Assembly (NCBI GenBank): GCA_037200445.1
Contig: JBBCGH010000001.1
Location: forward strand, 186,001 to 250,000
Reading direction: 5' to 3'
From: Alphaproteobacteria bacterium
GTDB lineage: Bacteria; Pseudomonadota; Alphaproteobacteria; Rhizobiales; Xanthobacteraceae
Length of the DNA: 64,000 nt
Shown here: positions 1-9,637 of the stretch, piece by piece
Numbering within the stretch: position 1 is the stretch's first letter
Layout: every line of letters starts with the position of its first letter
Notes under the pieces: model-generated
Databases searched by the model: none
The model's input: only the letters and a program-made list of their open reading frames with translations
What the model was told of the DNA's origin: nothing
Made by a program: the position numbers and the translations under genes

Positions 1-3000
1 TCAAGCGCATCGGCGCCGCCAAGACCCGCCAGCACGTTATTGCCGTCGTTGCCGGTGAGTGCGTTGCCACCGGCATTGCCAGTGCCGTTGAGGTTCGCGC
101 TCCCGGTGAGAATCAGGTTCTCGACGTCGGTTGAAAGCGTGAATGTGATCGAAGACACGACCGTGTCGGTCCCCTCGTTAAAGTACTCCATCACCACGTC
201 GCCGGTATTGTCCACCAGATAGGTGTCGTTACCCATCCCGCCGATCATCACATCCCCACCGGACCCGCCATTCAGCGTGTCGTTGCCGAGGCCGCCGAAC
301 AGCGTATCGCCACCGCCGCCGCCGTTGAGCACGTCGTTGCCGTCGAGCCCGAACATCACATTGCTGGAAGAGGAGCCGGTCAGCACGTCGTCGAACAGCG
401 ACCCGGTCAGGTTCTCGATGCTGGTCAAGGTATCGATGCCCGCACCGATCGTGTCCTGCGCGGCCGTGATCGCGAGGCTGACCGTCACGCCCGCTGTTGC
501 GTGTTCATAGGATGCCGTGTCCACCCCGCTTCCGCCATTGAGCGCGTTGTTGCCGGCGTCACCCTCGAGCGTGTCATCGAACGCCGAGCCGGTCAGGTTT
601 TCGATGCTGACGAAGGTGTCGCCATCCGCATCCCCGCCATCCGCCGTGTTGGCCGCAAGGCTGACGTTCACCCGAATCGCCGATGCCGCATAGCTTGCCG
701 TGTCGGTGCCCGCGCCACCGTCGAGCGCATCGGCGCCGCCAAGACCCGCCAGCACGTTGTTGCCGTCGTTGCCGGTGATTGCGTTGTCAGCCGCATTGCC
801 GGTGCCGTTGATGTTCGCGGTGCCGGTCAGCACCAGGTTCTCGACATCGGACCCAAGCGTATAAGCGATCGAGGACTGCACCGTGTCGGTCCCCTCACCG
901 GCGTTCTCCGTCACCACGTCGCCGGTATTGTCCACCACATAGGTGTCGTTGCCGAGCCCGCCGGCCATCGTGTCCTTGCCGGAACCGCCGTCGAGAATGT
1001 CGTTTCCATCAGCCGCAACGAGCGTATCGTTGCCGCCGAGGCCTGACAGGAAATCCTCCTCACCCGTGCCGGTTAACGTCTCGCCGATATTGGTTCCGAT
1101 GATCGTGACACCGCCGACGTTTTGAATCGTCACCGCCAGCGCCTGCGTGTCGATGGCGCCATCGCCATCCGAAGCCTGAACGACAACGTCGTAGACATTA
1201 TTGGCACCGGCATCGGCCGGAGCTTCGAAGTTCGGCGCCGTGACGAAGGCCAGGGCCCCTGTTGTGGCATCGATCGTGAAGAGAGCGGCGTCCGCGCCGC
1301 CAGCGATGCTGTAGGTCGGCGTGGTCCCGTCCGGGTCGCTGGCAACCACGGTGCCGACGACAGCGGTGTTCTCCATGACCGTCAGCGCCGCGGTGTCGCC
1401 GCCGCCGTGAGAGGTGATGACCGGCACCTCGTTGACGTTGACGACGGTGACCGTCAGCGTCTGCGTGTCCGCAAGCGTTCCGTCCGAGGCGGCGACGACC
1501 ACCTTGTAGCTGTTGTTGCCGTCGGCATCGGCTGGAGCTTCGAAGTTCGGCGCCGTGACGAAGGCCAGCGCTCCGGTTGTGGCATCGATCGTAAAGAGAG
1601 CAGCGTCCGCGCCGCCGGCGATGCTGTATGTCGGCGTGGTCCCGTCCGGGTCGCTGGCAACCACGGTGCCGACGACGGCGGTGTTCTCCACGACCGTCAG
1701 CGCCACGGTGTCGCCGCCGCCGTGGGAGGTGATGATCGGCGCCTCATTGACGTTGACGACGGTGACCGCCAGCGCCTGCGTGTCGGTGGCGCCGTCGCCA
1801 TCCGAAGCCTGAACGACAACGTCGTAGACATTATTGGCACCGGCATCGGCCGGAGCTTCGAAGTTCGGCGCAGTGACGAAGGCCAGGGCCCCTGTTGTGG
1901 CATCGATCGTGAAGAGAGCAGCATCTGCGCCGCCGGCGATGCTGTATGTCGGCGTGGTCCCGTCCGGGTCGCTGGCAACCACGGTGCCGACGACGGCGGT
2001 GTTCTCCACGACCGTCAGCGCCGCGGTGTCGCCGCCGCCGTGGGAGGTAATGACCGGCGCCTCATTGACGTTGCCGACGGTGACCGTCAGCGTCTGCGTG
2101 TCGATGGCACCGTCGCCATCCGAAGCCTGAACGACAACGTCGTAGACATTGTTGGCACCGGCATCGGCCGGAGCTTCGAAGTTCGGCGCAGTGATGAAGG
2201 CCAGCGCCCCGGTCGTTGCATCGATCGTGAACAGAGCAGCATCTGCGCCGCCGGCGATACTGTAGGTCGGCGTGGTCCCGTCCGGGTCGCTGGCAACCAC
2301 GGTGCCGACGACGGCGGTGTTCTCCACGACCGTCAGCGTCGCGGTGTCGCCGCCGCCGTGGGAGGTGATGACCGGCGCCTCATTGACGTTGACGACGGTG
2401 ACCGCCAGCGCCTGCGAGTCGGTGAAGGCACCGTTGCTGGCGCGGACCCGGACAAGATAGAGATTGTCACCGTCCCCGCCGGGAGCTTCGAAATCGGGCG
2501 CATTGGTAAAGCGGAGCACGCCTGTCACCGGATCGATGGTGAACAGCGCGGCGTCATCGCCGCCGTCGATCGCATAGGTGACCGACGTGCCGCCCGCCGA
2601 GACGACGTGAGTGACCAGGGTCTGATTCTCGTTGACGGCGATCGCGGCATTGTCCCCGCCGCCGTCGGACGTGATCGCGACCGGGCGCGGCGGGAGGAAG
2701 AGCTGCGCCTTGACCTGGTCGTCGTCGGCGCCGGGTCCGTTGAGGTCGGTCCAGCTGACCATGAAGCCGCCGCCCGAGATTGCCGTCAGGGACGGATCGA
2801 ACTGGTCGCCGTTCGCCTGCGTGTTGACCAGCACTGGGCCGCCGACAGCCTGGCTGTGGTCATCGAAAATCTGGACGAAAATACCCTGCCCGGAGCCGTC
2901 GCTTTGCGGCGAGAAATTCGCGGTCCAGGCGATCACGAAGCCGCCGTCGGAGAGACCGAGCAGCTTGGGGCCCACCTGCAAGCCGGACAGATCCTGCGGG

Positions 3001-3827
3001 ACCGTAATCTGCGAGCCGACCGCGACGCCGGACGGGTCGAGGACCTGGATCTTATGGGTAAAGCCAGAGTCTGCCCATGCCACGGCAAAATTGCCGTTGG
3101 CCAGCGTCGTGACAGAGGATTGTGAGCCCGAGGTATTGACCGCGAACTCCGAGCCGAGCGGCGTCCCGGTCACGTCGAAGATGCGACCCTTGATCAGCGA
3201 GGGCGCGCCGGACCCGCGCGGCCCATTGTCGGTCCAGGTGACGACATAGTGCCCGTCGTGAAGCGCCGTGATCGACGGGTCGGCCTGATTGCCGACCGTC
3301 GCGCCATTGACGAGAATGTCGGAACCGAGCGACGCTCCGGCCGCATCGAAGGCGCGCAGATGGACACCCGACCCGGAGACATCGCCGCCGGCGGTCCGGT
3401 TGTCATTCCAGACGATCGCAAAGCCGCCACCGTCGAGCGCGGCGACGTCCGGCGAGCCGAGGGTGTTGGCGCTATTCGGACTGATGTCAAACGCCGGCGC
3501 GACTGCAACGCCATGCGCGTCGAAAACCTGCGCGCGGATGTTGAACCCTTGCCAAGTCACGACGAAACCGCCGCCAGCGAGGCCTGTCACGGCCGGGTTG
3601 ATCATTGAATTGGCGGACACCAGTGTCAGCTCGGTGCCGACCGCCGCGCCGTCCGAGTCATAGAACTGGGCCCTGATGAAACGGCCGGCGGTCGTGTTGA
3701 AGTCGGCATCGATCCAGGTGACGATGGATCGGCCATCGGTGAGCTGTACGCCATCGGACTGGGCTTGCGACCTGGCAAAGGTCGAATTTACGTCGAATTC
3801 CGATCCGGCAGGAACGTAGCTGGTCAT
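1..3827 (-). CDS. RTX / cadherin-repeat giant secreted protein, 3' end beyond window
   Basis: Reading the minus strand from an ATG at 3827 gives an uninterrupted frame of 1,275 codons running off the window at base 1. Residues 1-375 hold six or so units centred on GGGFVVTW-like motifs ([33 protein letters not shown]). Residues ~380-900 hold five tandem cadherin-like units of 105-106 residues with [20 protein letters not shown]. From ~910 on there are glycine-aspartate RTX nonapeptides ([32 protein letters not shown]), which bind calcium in type I secretion substrates. There is no N-terminal signal peptide, as expected for type I export. The C-terminal secretion signal would lie outside the window, and no T1SS genes are present here. 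Function unknown; adhesion or matrix role inferred. Confidence 0.88.
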   Translation of the reverse strand, partial: MTSYVPAGSEFDVNSTFARSQAQSDGVQLTDGRSIVTWIDADFNTTAGRFIRAQFYDSDGAAVGTELTLVSANSMINPAVTGLAGGGFVVTWQGFNIRAQVFDAHGVAVAPAFDISPNSANTLGSPDVAALDGGGFAIVWNDNRTAGGDVSGSGVHLRAFDAAGASLGSDILVNGATVGNQADPSITALHDGHYVVTWTDNGPRGSGAPSLIKGRIFDVTGTPLGSEFAVNTSGSQSSVTTLANGNFAVAWADSGFTHKIQVLDPSGVAVGSQITVPQDLSGLQVGPKLLGLSDGGFVIAWTANFSPQSDGSGQGIFVQIFDDHSQAVGGPVLVNTQANGDQFDPSLTAISGGGFMVSWTDLNGPGADDDQVKAQLFLPPRPVAITSDGGGDNAAIAVNENQTLVTHVVSAGGTSVTYAIDGGDDAALFTIDPVTGVLRFTNAPDFEAPGGDGDNLYLVRVRASNGAFTDSQALAVTVVNVNEAPVITSHGGGDTATLTVVENTAVVGTVVASDPDGTTPTYSIAGGADAALFTIDATTGALAFITAPNFEAPADAGANNVYDVVVQASDGDGAIDTQTLTVTVGNVNEAPVITSHGGGDTAALTVVENTAVVGTVVASDPDGTTPTYSIAGGADAALFTIDATTGALAFVTAPNFEAPADAGANNVYDVVVQASDGDGATDTQALAVTVVNVNEAPIITSHGGGDTVALTVVENTAVVGTVVASDPDGTTPTYSIAGGADAALFTIDATTGALAFVTAPNFEAPADADGNNSYKVVVAASDGTLADTQTLTVTVVNVNEVPVITSHGGGDTAALTVMENTAVVGTVVASDPDGTTPTYSIAGGADAALFTIDATTGALAFVTAPNFEAPADAGANNVYDVVVQASDGDGAIDTQALAVTIQNVGGVTIIGTNIGETLTGTGEEDFLSGLGGNDTLVAADGNDILDGGSGKDTMAGGLGNDTYVVDNTGDVVTENAGEGTDTVQSSIAYTLGSDVENLVLTGTANINGTGNAADNAITGNDGNNVLAGLGGADALDGGAGTDTASYAASAIRVNVSLAANTADGGDADGDTFVSIENLTGSAFDDTLEGDAGNNALNGGSGVDTASYEHATAGVTVSLAITAAQDTIGAGIDTLTSIENLTGSLFDDVLTGSSSSNVMFGLDGNDVLNGGGGGDTLFGGLGNDTLNGGSGGDVMIGGMGNDTYLVDNTGDVVMEYFNEGTDTVVSSITFTLSTDVENLILTGSANLNGTGNAGGNALTGNDGNNVLAGLGGADAL

Positions 3828-4162
3828 ATGTCGCCCCGTGACTCGTTGGGCCTATTGCGGCTCGCGGGTTTCACCCAAGTGCCTGGGCCCTCGGAAATCG
3901 CGCGTGATTTCCTTGCCCTTTGGCCGAAGCTCCGGCCAACTCACGGCACACCTCCGGTTGCTGGAGTGTAGGTCGCCGTGGCCTGCAACTCCGTTAATGG
4001 GTGAGAAAGAACCTCGCTCCAGGCGCGTTGAATTATTAACCTTAGGGCTCGCACAAACCTCCGAATGCTCGCTTTCCGCCTTCGCTGACGCTTCGGCGGA
4101 CTAAGGCCGAATCCGTCGAAGCCTTCGGCGTAGACGGGTCGCGAGCATAAGCGGATCGAGAG
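3828..4162. other. Intergenic region between two minus-strand genes
   Basis: 335 bp without a convincing gene. It should hold the promoter of the RTX gene and the end of the chemoreceptor transcript. Small hairpins are visible, such as GGAAATC-GCGCGT-GATTTCC near 3895 and TGGCC-N8-GGCCA near 3921. No clear terminator T-tract is seen. Confidence 0.5.
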
Positions 4163-5923
4163 TTACGCCGCCTTCGCCTTGCGATCCTGGCGCCGCTCTG
4201 GCCCGCTGAAATCCGGCTTGTCCGCCTCGCGGCGATCGAATGGACCGGTCTGCAGGGCGCGAAAGAAGCTCTGCACCTCGGTGGTCAAGCGGGTCGCTTC
4301 CTCCGACAGCGAGAGCGAGGCATCGAGCACCGCGCCGGCCGAGCGCGTCGTCTCGCCGATCGCGCCATTCACCGTGGAGATGTTGTCGGCGAGCAGCTTG
4401 GTGCCTTCCGCGGCGAGCGTGGCGTTGCGCGAAATCTCCTGCGTGGCGGCGCCCTGCTCTTCCACGGCGCTGGCAATCGCCGTTGTGACCTTCTCGATTT
4501 CCGTCATCGAAGCCGCGACGTGCCGGACCGCCTCGACCGCGCTCTTGGTCGACGTCTGGATACCCGCGACCTGCTGGGCGATTTCCTCGGTCGCCTTCGC
4601 GGTCTGGTTGGCGAGCGATTTCACCTCCTGCGCCACCACGGCAAAACCCTTGCCGGCATCGCCCGCGCGCGCCGCCTCGATCGTAGCATTGAGCGCAAGC
4701 AGATTGGTTTGCGCGGCGATCGCTTGGATAAGGTCGATCACGGCGCCGATGCGCTGCCCGGCCGCCGCGAGACCCTCGATCTCGGCCGCGGACGACTCGG
4801 TGGTCGCGCCGGCTTCCCGCACCACGTTGGTTGCCTGGGTGACGTGGCGCGCGATCTCCTGGATCGAAGCTGTCAGCTCTTCGGATGCCGACGCGACGGT
4901 ATTGACGTTGGTCGCGGTGTCGTCGGAAGCCGCCGCCGCCGAGCTCGAGTGATCCTTCGCGTTGGCGGAAACATCGGTCAGCGTCTGCGCCGTCGAGCGC
5001 ATCGTCTCGGCGTTGCGCGCGACCGCACCGAGCGCCTGCTCGACCGAGGCGCGGAAGGATTCGACCGCGCCGCGGATGTGCGCGTTGCGCTCCTCGCGCG
5101 CCTTCACGTCTTCGGCGATGGTGCGGTTGAGCTCCGCATTGCGCTCGATCGCCTGCTGGAAGATCACGATCGAGCGTGCAAGCGCGCCGACTTCGTCCTG
5201 GCGGTTGGCGTGCGGGATGGTGATGCCGGTCGCGCCGCCCGCCACCTCCTGGGTGACTCGCGTGATGTTGCGCAGCGGCCGCGCCACCGCGCGTCCGATG
5301 ATGACGATCCCCAAAATGGCGAGAATGACGCAGACGACGGACAGGAGGCCGAGCAGCCACGCGGTGCGCGCCACGCCCGCTTCGAGCGCGGCGTAGATCT
5401 GCTTGCTGCGTGTATCGTAGATCCGCGCGAGCGCGTCGAGGTCCTTGTTCAGCGCGGTGCGCACGCTGCGGTTCGCCTCGTTGTCACCCCATTCGCGGCC
5501 CTTGGCCGGGGCGACTTCGGTGCCGAGCCGCACCAGCTCCTTGCGGAATTCCATGAACTGCTGGATGCGCTTGTCGAACGCGGCGAATTGCGCCGCATCG
5601 GCACCGCCGACATGCGGGCGCCAATCTGCGACCACGCTTGCGATGCGCTCGTTGAATTGCAGCAGCAGCATGCCGTAGCGCTTGGCGGCCGGAATATCCG
5701 GCGACATGTAGATGCCGCGCGATTCCATCACCACCGCATAGATCAGGCCGTTGACGCGCTCGACGTTCTGCGTCCCGAGGAAGGCGCGTTCGAATTCCTT
5801 GCTCAGCGTCGTATTGTTGCGGGCGTTCAGCACCGCCATCAGGGAGAGCGCCACGGTCACAGTCGCGAGCAGCGCAAAGATCGTATAGAGCTTGGCCGCA
5901 ATCGAAAGGCTGGGCAATTTCAT
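4163..5923 (-). CDS. Methyl-accepting chemotaxis protein
   Basis: 586 residues. Two membrane segments (about 11-32 and 188-210) frame a ~155-residue periplasmic sensor with helical character, like four-helix-bundle ligand domains. A HAMP domain follows (about 211-265, starting at [13 protein letters not shown]). The cytoplasmic signalling domain has the conserved hairpin tip around [20 protein letters not shown] and [19 protein letters not shown], which contacts CheA/CheW. The ligand cannot be told from sequence. No che genes are nearby, so it is an orphan receptor. The tail [15 protein letters not shown] is charged and lacks an obvious NWETF-type CheR/CheB tether. Confidence 0.95.
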   Translation of the reverse strand: MKLPSLSIAAKLYTIFALLATVTVALSLMAVLNARNNTTLSKEFERAFLGTQNVERVNGLIYAVVMESRGIYMSPDIPAAKRYGMLLLQFNERIASVVADWRPHVGGADAAQFAAFDKRIQQFMEFRKELVRLGTEVAPAKGREWGDNEANRSVRTALNKDLDALARIYDTRSKQIYAALEAGVARTAWLLGLLSVVCVILAILGIVIIGRAVARPLRNITRVTQEVAGGATGITIPHANRQDEVGALARSIVIFQQAIERNAELNRTIAEDVKAREERNAHIRGAVESFRASVEQALGAVARNAETMRSTAQTLTDVSANAKDHSSSAAAASDDTATNVNTVASASEELTASIQEIARHVTQATNVVREAGATTESSAAEIEGLAAAGQRIGAVIDLIQAIAAQTNLLALNATIEAARAGDAGKGFAVVAQEVKSLANQTAKATEEIAQQVAGIQTSTKSAVEAVRHVAASMTEIEKVTTAIASAVEEQGAATQEISRNATLAAEGTKLLADNISTVNGAIGETTRSAGAVLDASLSLSEEATRLTTEVQSFFRALQTGPFDRREADKPDFSGPERRQDRKAKAA

Positions 5924-6023
5924 GGATTTGGCACCCCCGGGCCCGTCAGGCGCCTCAAATTGACGGTAATCCGTTAACCTTCCGTTTGCGCTTTTGACGC
6001 GCGTCCAAAATCAGGTGGAACCG

Positions 6024-6965
6024 ATGCTGAATGTTGCGGTGCAGATGGACCCGATCGAGCGGATCAATATTCGCGGCGACTCGACGTTTGCGCTGCTGCT
6101 CGAGGCTCAAGCGCGCGGCCACACGCTGACTTACTACACGCCGGACCGGCTGGCGCAGATCGGCGGCCGCGTCTTCGCCGCCGTGCAGCCCGTGACCGTA
6201 CGCGACGAGATCGGCAACCACTTTACGCTGGGTGAGTCCCGGCGCGTCGAGCTCTCGAGCCTCGACGTGATCCTGCTGCGCCAGGACCCGCCGTTCGATC
6301 TCGCCTACATCACAACCACGCATCTGCTCGAGCGCGTCCATCCGAAGACGCTGGTGGTCAACGATCCGGCGCATGTGCGCAACGCGCCCGAGAAGGTGTT
6401 CGTCACCGAATTCCCCGACCTGATGCCGCCGACGCTGATCACGCGCGACCTCGCCGAAATCCGCGCGTTCCGTGCCGAGCACGGCGACATCGTGATGAAG
6501 CCGCTCTACGGCCACGGCGGCGGCGCGGTGTTCCGCGTCACGCGCGACGACCTCAACTTCGGCTCGCTCTACGACATGTTCGCCGTGACCTTCCGCGAGC
6601 AATGGGTGGTGCAGGCCTGGCTGCCCGCCGTGAAGCAGGGCGACAAGCGCATCCTTCTGGTCGACGGCGAATACGCGGGCGCGGTGAACCGCGTGCCGGC
6701 GGAGGATGATCTGCGCTCCAACATGGTGCGCGGCGGCTCGCCCAAGAAGACCGAACTCACCAAGCGCGAGCAGGAGATTTGCGAGCGGCTCGGGCCGCAT
6801 CTGCGCGAACGCGGGTTGCTGCTCATCGGCATCGACGTGATCGGCGACTATTTGACCGAGATCAACGTCACCTCGCCGACCGGCATCCGTGCGGTGCGCA
6901 ACGTCGGCGGGCCGGACATCGCGAAGCTGGTGTGGGACAAGATCGAGGGGGAGCGGAGGGGTTAA
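6024..6965 (+). CDS. gshB: Glutathione synthetase
   Basis: 313 residues. An ATP-grasp ligase that joins glycine to gamma-glutamylcysteine in the cytoplasm. The start [20 protein letters not shown] matches the family N-terminus and follows an AGGTGG ribosome site; a TTG ten codons upstream is less likely. ATP-grasp features are [16 protein letters not shown] in the middle and [13 protein letters not shown] near the C-terminus, which holds the metal/ATP-binding Glu/Asn. The length is normal for the family. The downstream gene starts directly after its TAA. Confidence 0.95.
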   Translation: MLNVAVQMDPIERINIRGDSTFALLLEAQARGHTLTYYTPDRLAQIGGRVFAAVQPVTVRDEIGNHFTLGESRRVELSSLDVILLRQDPPFDLAYITTTHLLERVHPKTLVVNDPAHVRNAPEKVFVTEFPDLMPPTLITRDLAEIRAFRAEHGDIVMKPLYGHGGGAVFRVTRDDLNFGSLYDMFAVTFREQWVVQAWLPAVKQGDKRILLVDGEYAGAVNRVPAEDDLRSNMVRGGSPKKTELTKREQEICERLGPHLRERGLLLIGIDVIGDYLTEINVTSPTGIRAVRNVGGPDIAKLVWDKIEGERRG

Positions 6966-7616
6966 ATGCAGGCACAGCTATGGAAGTTCTTTAACGCCCC
7001 TCTCGGACTGCTCCTTGTCGGATTCGTGCTTACGTCGATCATTGGAGCGGTCTTGTCCGCATGGCTGCAACAGAGGAATTGGAAACGTCAGACTCAACTC
7101 AGTCTCTTCCAAAAGAGGTACGACGAGGGCGTTAAATTTCTTGACGATCTCTCCGATCTTATAGGTAAAAGATATTTCGCTCTACAGAAGCTGATATGGG
7201 CTTTGCGAGATCGGCGCTCTTACGATCTGGAGAAGGTCACCGCGGAGTATCACGAGTGCGTGCAAGAGTGGAACGGAAAATTGCGTACAATGAGGGGCAA
7301 GGCGCGTTTGCTGGTTGGTGAGGATCGCGCGCTCGATTTTCTCGATTACAACGATGATCGTGACCCAGATAAACCACACAGCCTTCATTATGTGTTTGTC
7401 AAAGCGGGACGCACAGCAATCGCCGCGAAATCCGATCCGGAGCAGATGGATAAGGCAGAGCAGCAAGTCGCGCAACTTAACTGGCTCTGCTCGAATCTGC
7501 TCGACGACATGACCAGCGATTTCTTGAAAAGGGCGGCGCGCCTTGAGATTCTTGACATTCCGATAGCACGGCGTGTCGCGACATCGCGCCCCGCCGAAAC
7601 CGAATCGGCGGGCTAG
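6966..7616 (+). CDS. Hypothetical membrane-anchored protein
   Basis: 216 residues. The ATG follows the gshB stop without a gap, so it is probably translationally coupled. One N-terminal membrane helix (about 11-33, LGLLLVGFVLTSIIGAVLSAW) is followed by a soluble, mostly helical region rich in Lys, Arg, Asp and Glu. Base composition is noticeably more A/T-rich than gshB and the following gene, which suggests later acquisition. No catalytic motif was recognised, so no function is assigned. Confidence 0.75.
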   Translation: MQAQLWKFFNAPLGLLLVGFVLTSIIGAVLSAWLQQRNWKRQTQLSLFQKRYDEGVKFLDDLSDLIGKRYFALQKLIWALRDRRSYDLEKVTAEYHECVQEWNGKLRTMRGKARLLVGEDRALDFLDYNDDRDPDKPHSLHYVFVKAGRTAIAAKSDPEQMDKAEQQVAQLNWLCSNLLDDMTSDFLKRAARLEILDIPIARRVATSRPAETESAG

Positions 7617-7636
7617 TAAACGTGCCGCGAGGCGCT

Positions 7637-8554
7637 TTACCGTTCCAGCGCCTTCCGATCCCACTTCCCGCAATCCGCCGCGGCCTCGTACGTGCTCTGC
7701 ATGAAGGCGAGCAGCGCCTCGTCGGGCGACGCGGCGGTGCGCACCGCGTCGTAGTCGAGAAGGAACTGTCCGACGTCGGCGTTGTAGGCCGCGCCTTGCG
7801 GGCGCACCGGCGCGCTGGAAAACCCCTCGGGCTCGGGATACGCATAGGCGTAGAACGCTGCCTTGCCGTAGCCGCCGTTGCCGGGCCAGAAGCCGACGCT
7901 TGCGCATTCGTGGCTGTAAGCCTCGTTCATCACCCAGTCGGCCACGTTCGGCGTCTTGCCCCCTTTGAGCGGCGGCGCGGTGCGCCCGGAGAAACGCGTG
8001 ACCGCAAGATCGAACGAGCCCCAGAAGAAATGCGAGGGGCTCGTCTTGCCGAGGTAGCGCGCGCGAAAGATATTGAACACGCGGTCGGCCTGCACGAGCT
8101 GGCGCCAGAACATATTCGCGGCGCGCGCATCGTAGCTTGCGTGCACGCGATCCTGTTCGAAGGGAATCGCGCCCTCGATCTCCACCGGCATGGTCCAGAT
8201 GCGCACGTCGATATCGAGCGCATGAAGCGCACGCATCGCGGCCGCGTAGAACTCAGCGGCCGGCATCGGCACGAGCGCGATGCGCTCCTCGCGCGCGTCA
8301 CTGGTATGAAGCACAAGTTCGTGGGCGCAGAAATCGAAATCGATCTGCAGCGCGCGATCGCGGTACGGCATCGGGCCCGTGGTGAGCCCGCGCGCGTTCA
8401 CGGTGAGAACGACGCCCCACCAGTGGTTCGACAGTGGCGCGAGCTTGAGCTTCACCTTGCCGACCACTTGGGTCCAGAGGTGCAGCGTGTTGCAGGTGTC
8501 GGCCCAGTCCGCATAGGCGAGCGCAGGCCAGCTCTCATTGGCGCGTGATGTCAT
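7637..8554 (-). CDS. DUF5996 family protein
   Basis: 305 residues. The N-terminus SWPALAYADWADTCNTLHLW and the phrases NHWWGVVLTVNARGLTT, FFWGSFDLAVTRFSGR and NEAYSHECASVGFWPG are characteristic of the uncharacterised DUF5996 family. No signal peptide or membrane segment is present. Conserved Trp, His and Glu residues hint at an enzyme, but no function is known. It converges with the gene ending at 7616. Confidence 0.85.
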   Translation of the reverse strand: MTSRANESWPALAYADWADTCNTLHLWTQVVGKVKLKLAPLSNHWWGVVLTVNARGLTTGPMPYRDRALQIDFDFCAHELVLHTSDAREERIALVPMPAAEFYAAAMRALHALDIDVRIWTMPVEIEGAIPFEQDRVHASYDARAANMFWRQLVQADRVFNIFRARYLGKTSPSHFFWGSFDLAVTRFSGRTAPPLKGGKTPNVADWVMNEAYSHECASVGFWPGNGGYGKAAFYAYAYPEPEGFSSAPVRPQGAAYNADVGQFLLDYDAVRTAASPDEALLAFMQSTYEAAADCGKWDRKALER

Positions 8555-8568
8555 CCGGCGAACTGTTT

Positions 8569-8642
8569 GAGCATGATCTTGTCCGAAAACCGGTACCCAT
8601 CCCCGATCAGGGTCGGGGACATGCTTTTCGGGATCATGCTCT
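8569..8642. repeat. Dispersed palindromic repeat, long form (copy 1)
   Basis: Imperfect palindrome GAGCATGATCTTGTCCGAAA...TTTTCGGGATCATGCTC with a central CATCCCCGATCAGGG-type insert. The same sequence recurs at 12805, 16752 (inverted) and 18033; short forms lie at 30766 and 51382, and a variant at 38705. The two arms can form a long hairpin in RNA. Confidence 0.9.
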
Positions 8643-8672
8643 AGCGCCGGCCGAGACCGAAGTCAGGCGCGG

Positions 8673-8864
8673 TCAGTGCGCGCGCTTGAAGAGGTGCGGG
8701 TCGTAGGTCTCGTCGGCGAGTGCATCGACCAGGGCGAGACGGCTCCATGCCTCGCTTTGCATGTCGAGGATGAGCGTTTCGATCTCGTGTTCCGCCGTCT
8801 CGGCGGCGAGACGAGCGCGGCGGGCACCGTTCAACTCCACCTGCACCTGTTGAAGATCGATCAC
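8673..8864 (-). CDS. Small hypothetical protein
   Basis: 63 residues with a GTG start at 8864 and a GGGAG ribosome site seven bases upstream. The protein (IDLQQVQVELNGARRARLAA start, HLFKRAH end) is predicted helical and hydrophilic. It resembles small conserved alphaproteobacterial proteins of unknown function, but no family was recognised. The opposite-strand frame over the same bases has no comparable ribosome site. Confidence 0.55.
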   Translation of the reverse strand: MIDLQQVQVELNGARRARLAAETAEHEIETLILDMQSEAWSRLALVDALADETYDPHLFKRAH

Positions 8865-9008
8865 GACGGGGCTCCCAAGGTTAACGAAAGCCTAACGGAA
8901 GGACCCTAGCCCAGTTCCGTATGTTCTGCAAATGTTCTAATATGGCATCCACACGACAATCGGAGAGGGCTTCTGGGCAGCGGTCAAGGTTGACGAACGT
9001 CAGCTCGC

Positions 9009-9038
9009 GTTATAACTTCGTATCAACGTTGTTATAAC
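9009..9038. promoter_or_regulatory. Paired GTTATAAC palindromes upstream of the toxin-antitoxin operon
   Basis: Two perfect 8-bp palindromes GTTATAAC lie at 9009-9016 and 9031-9038, with centres 22 bp apart, about two helical turns. They end 17 bp before the antitoxin ATG. This suits an operator bound by the AbrB-type antitoxin for autorepression. The operator role is inferred from position and symmetry. Confidence 0.5.
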
Positions 9039-9055
9039 TTTATTGGAACGCCCCG

Positions 9056-9310
9056 ATGAAATCCGCCATCCGCAGAATGGGAAACTCCCACGGGGTCATC
9101 ATCCCGAAGCCGCTCCTTGAGGAGATCGGCGCGAAGGCGAACGATCCGGTCGAGGTCAAGATCAAGAAGGGCAGGCTCATCATCTCGCCAGCGAAGCGGC
9201 ACCCGCGAGAGGGCTGGGCCGAAGACGCCAAGGCGCTCGCGGCCGCCGGAGAAGGCGGGCTGGTGTGGCCTGAATTCGCCAACGATGGCGATAAGGACCT
9301 GAAGTGGTAG
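9056..9310 (+). CDS. MazE/AbrB-type antitoxin
   Basis: 84 residues. The N-terminal swapped-hairpin AbrB DNA-binding fold is recognisable from IRRMGNSHGVIIPKPLLEEI and VEVKIKKGRLIISP. The C-terminal ~35 residues are acidic/aromatic (GLVWPEFANDGDKDLKW), as expected for the part that wraps the toxin. The gene overlaps the toxin gene by 7 bp and is preceded by paired GTTATAAC palindromes. It should neutralise the toxin and repress the operon. Confidence 0.88.
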   Translation: MKSAIRRMGNSHGVIIPKPLLEEIGAKANDPVEVKIKKGRLIISPAKRHPREGWAEDAKALAAAGEGGLVWPEFANDGDKDLKW

Positions 9311-9624
9311 CACGCGGGGATATCTGGATCGTTCGTCTCGATCCGACCGAAGGTCACGAACTCCAAAAGACGCGGCCCGCGCTTGTCGTTTCGCCCTCGG
9401 AGATCAATGACAATCTTGGAATCGCTCTCGTCGTGCCGCTAACAACGGGTAGTAGGCTGGCGCGATTTCGGATGCCGGTACACTTCGATGGGCAGGACGG
9501 ATTGATACTACTGGAGCAGATTAGGGTGTTGGATAGACGCCGATTTGAAAGACGCCTTGGCACCATCGACCGAAAGGCGTTGTCCAACGTGCTCTCCACG
9601 CTGCAAGCGCTTTTCGCCGAATAG
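9304..9624 (+). CDS. MazF/PemK-type endoribonuclease toxin
   Basis: 106 residues, the usual MazF length. Family signatures are RGDIWIVRLDPTEGHELQKT, RPALVVSP (conserved RP-V-S) and LALVVPLTT-like IALVVPLTTGSR with the catalytic-region Thr/Ser. The C-terminus EQIRVLDRRRFERRLGTID is also typical. Such toxins cut single-stranded RNA at short sequences and arrest growth when the antitoxin is lost. GTG is probably its start, inside the antitoxin 3' end. It converges with hslU. Confidence 0.9.
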   Translation: MVARGDIWIVRLDPTEGHELQKTRPALVVSPSEINDNLGIALVVPLTTGSRLARFRMPVHFDGQDGLILLEQIRVLDRRRFERRLGTIDRKALSNVLSTLQALFAE

Positions 9625-9637
9625 CCTTCCGCGCGCT

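Noticed and set aside
1000-2500. Regular repeats that could be taken for a CRISPR array
   Set aside because: The period is 315-318 bp and the units translate as cadherin domains; no short direct repeats with unique spacers.
1122-3125. A 667-codon plus-strand open frame with internal repeats
   Set aside because: It is the reverse shadow of the cadherin repeats of the RTX gene; its apparent repeats just mirror that gene.
9009-9040. loxP-like ATAACTTCGTAT beside the toxin-antitoxin operon
   Set aside because: Only one loxP half-like arm is present (12 of 13 bases) and the second arm is not its inverse; the GTTATAAC palindromes explain the similarity. No Cre-type recombinase is nearby.
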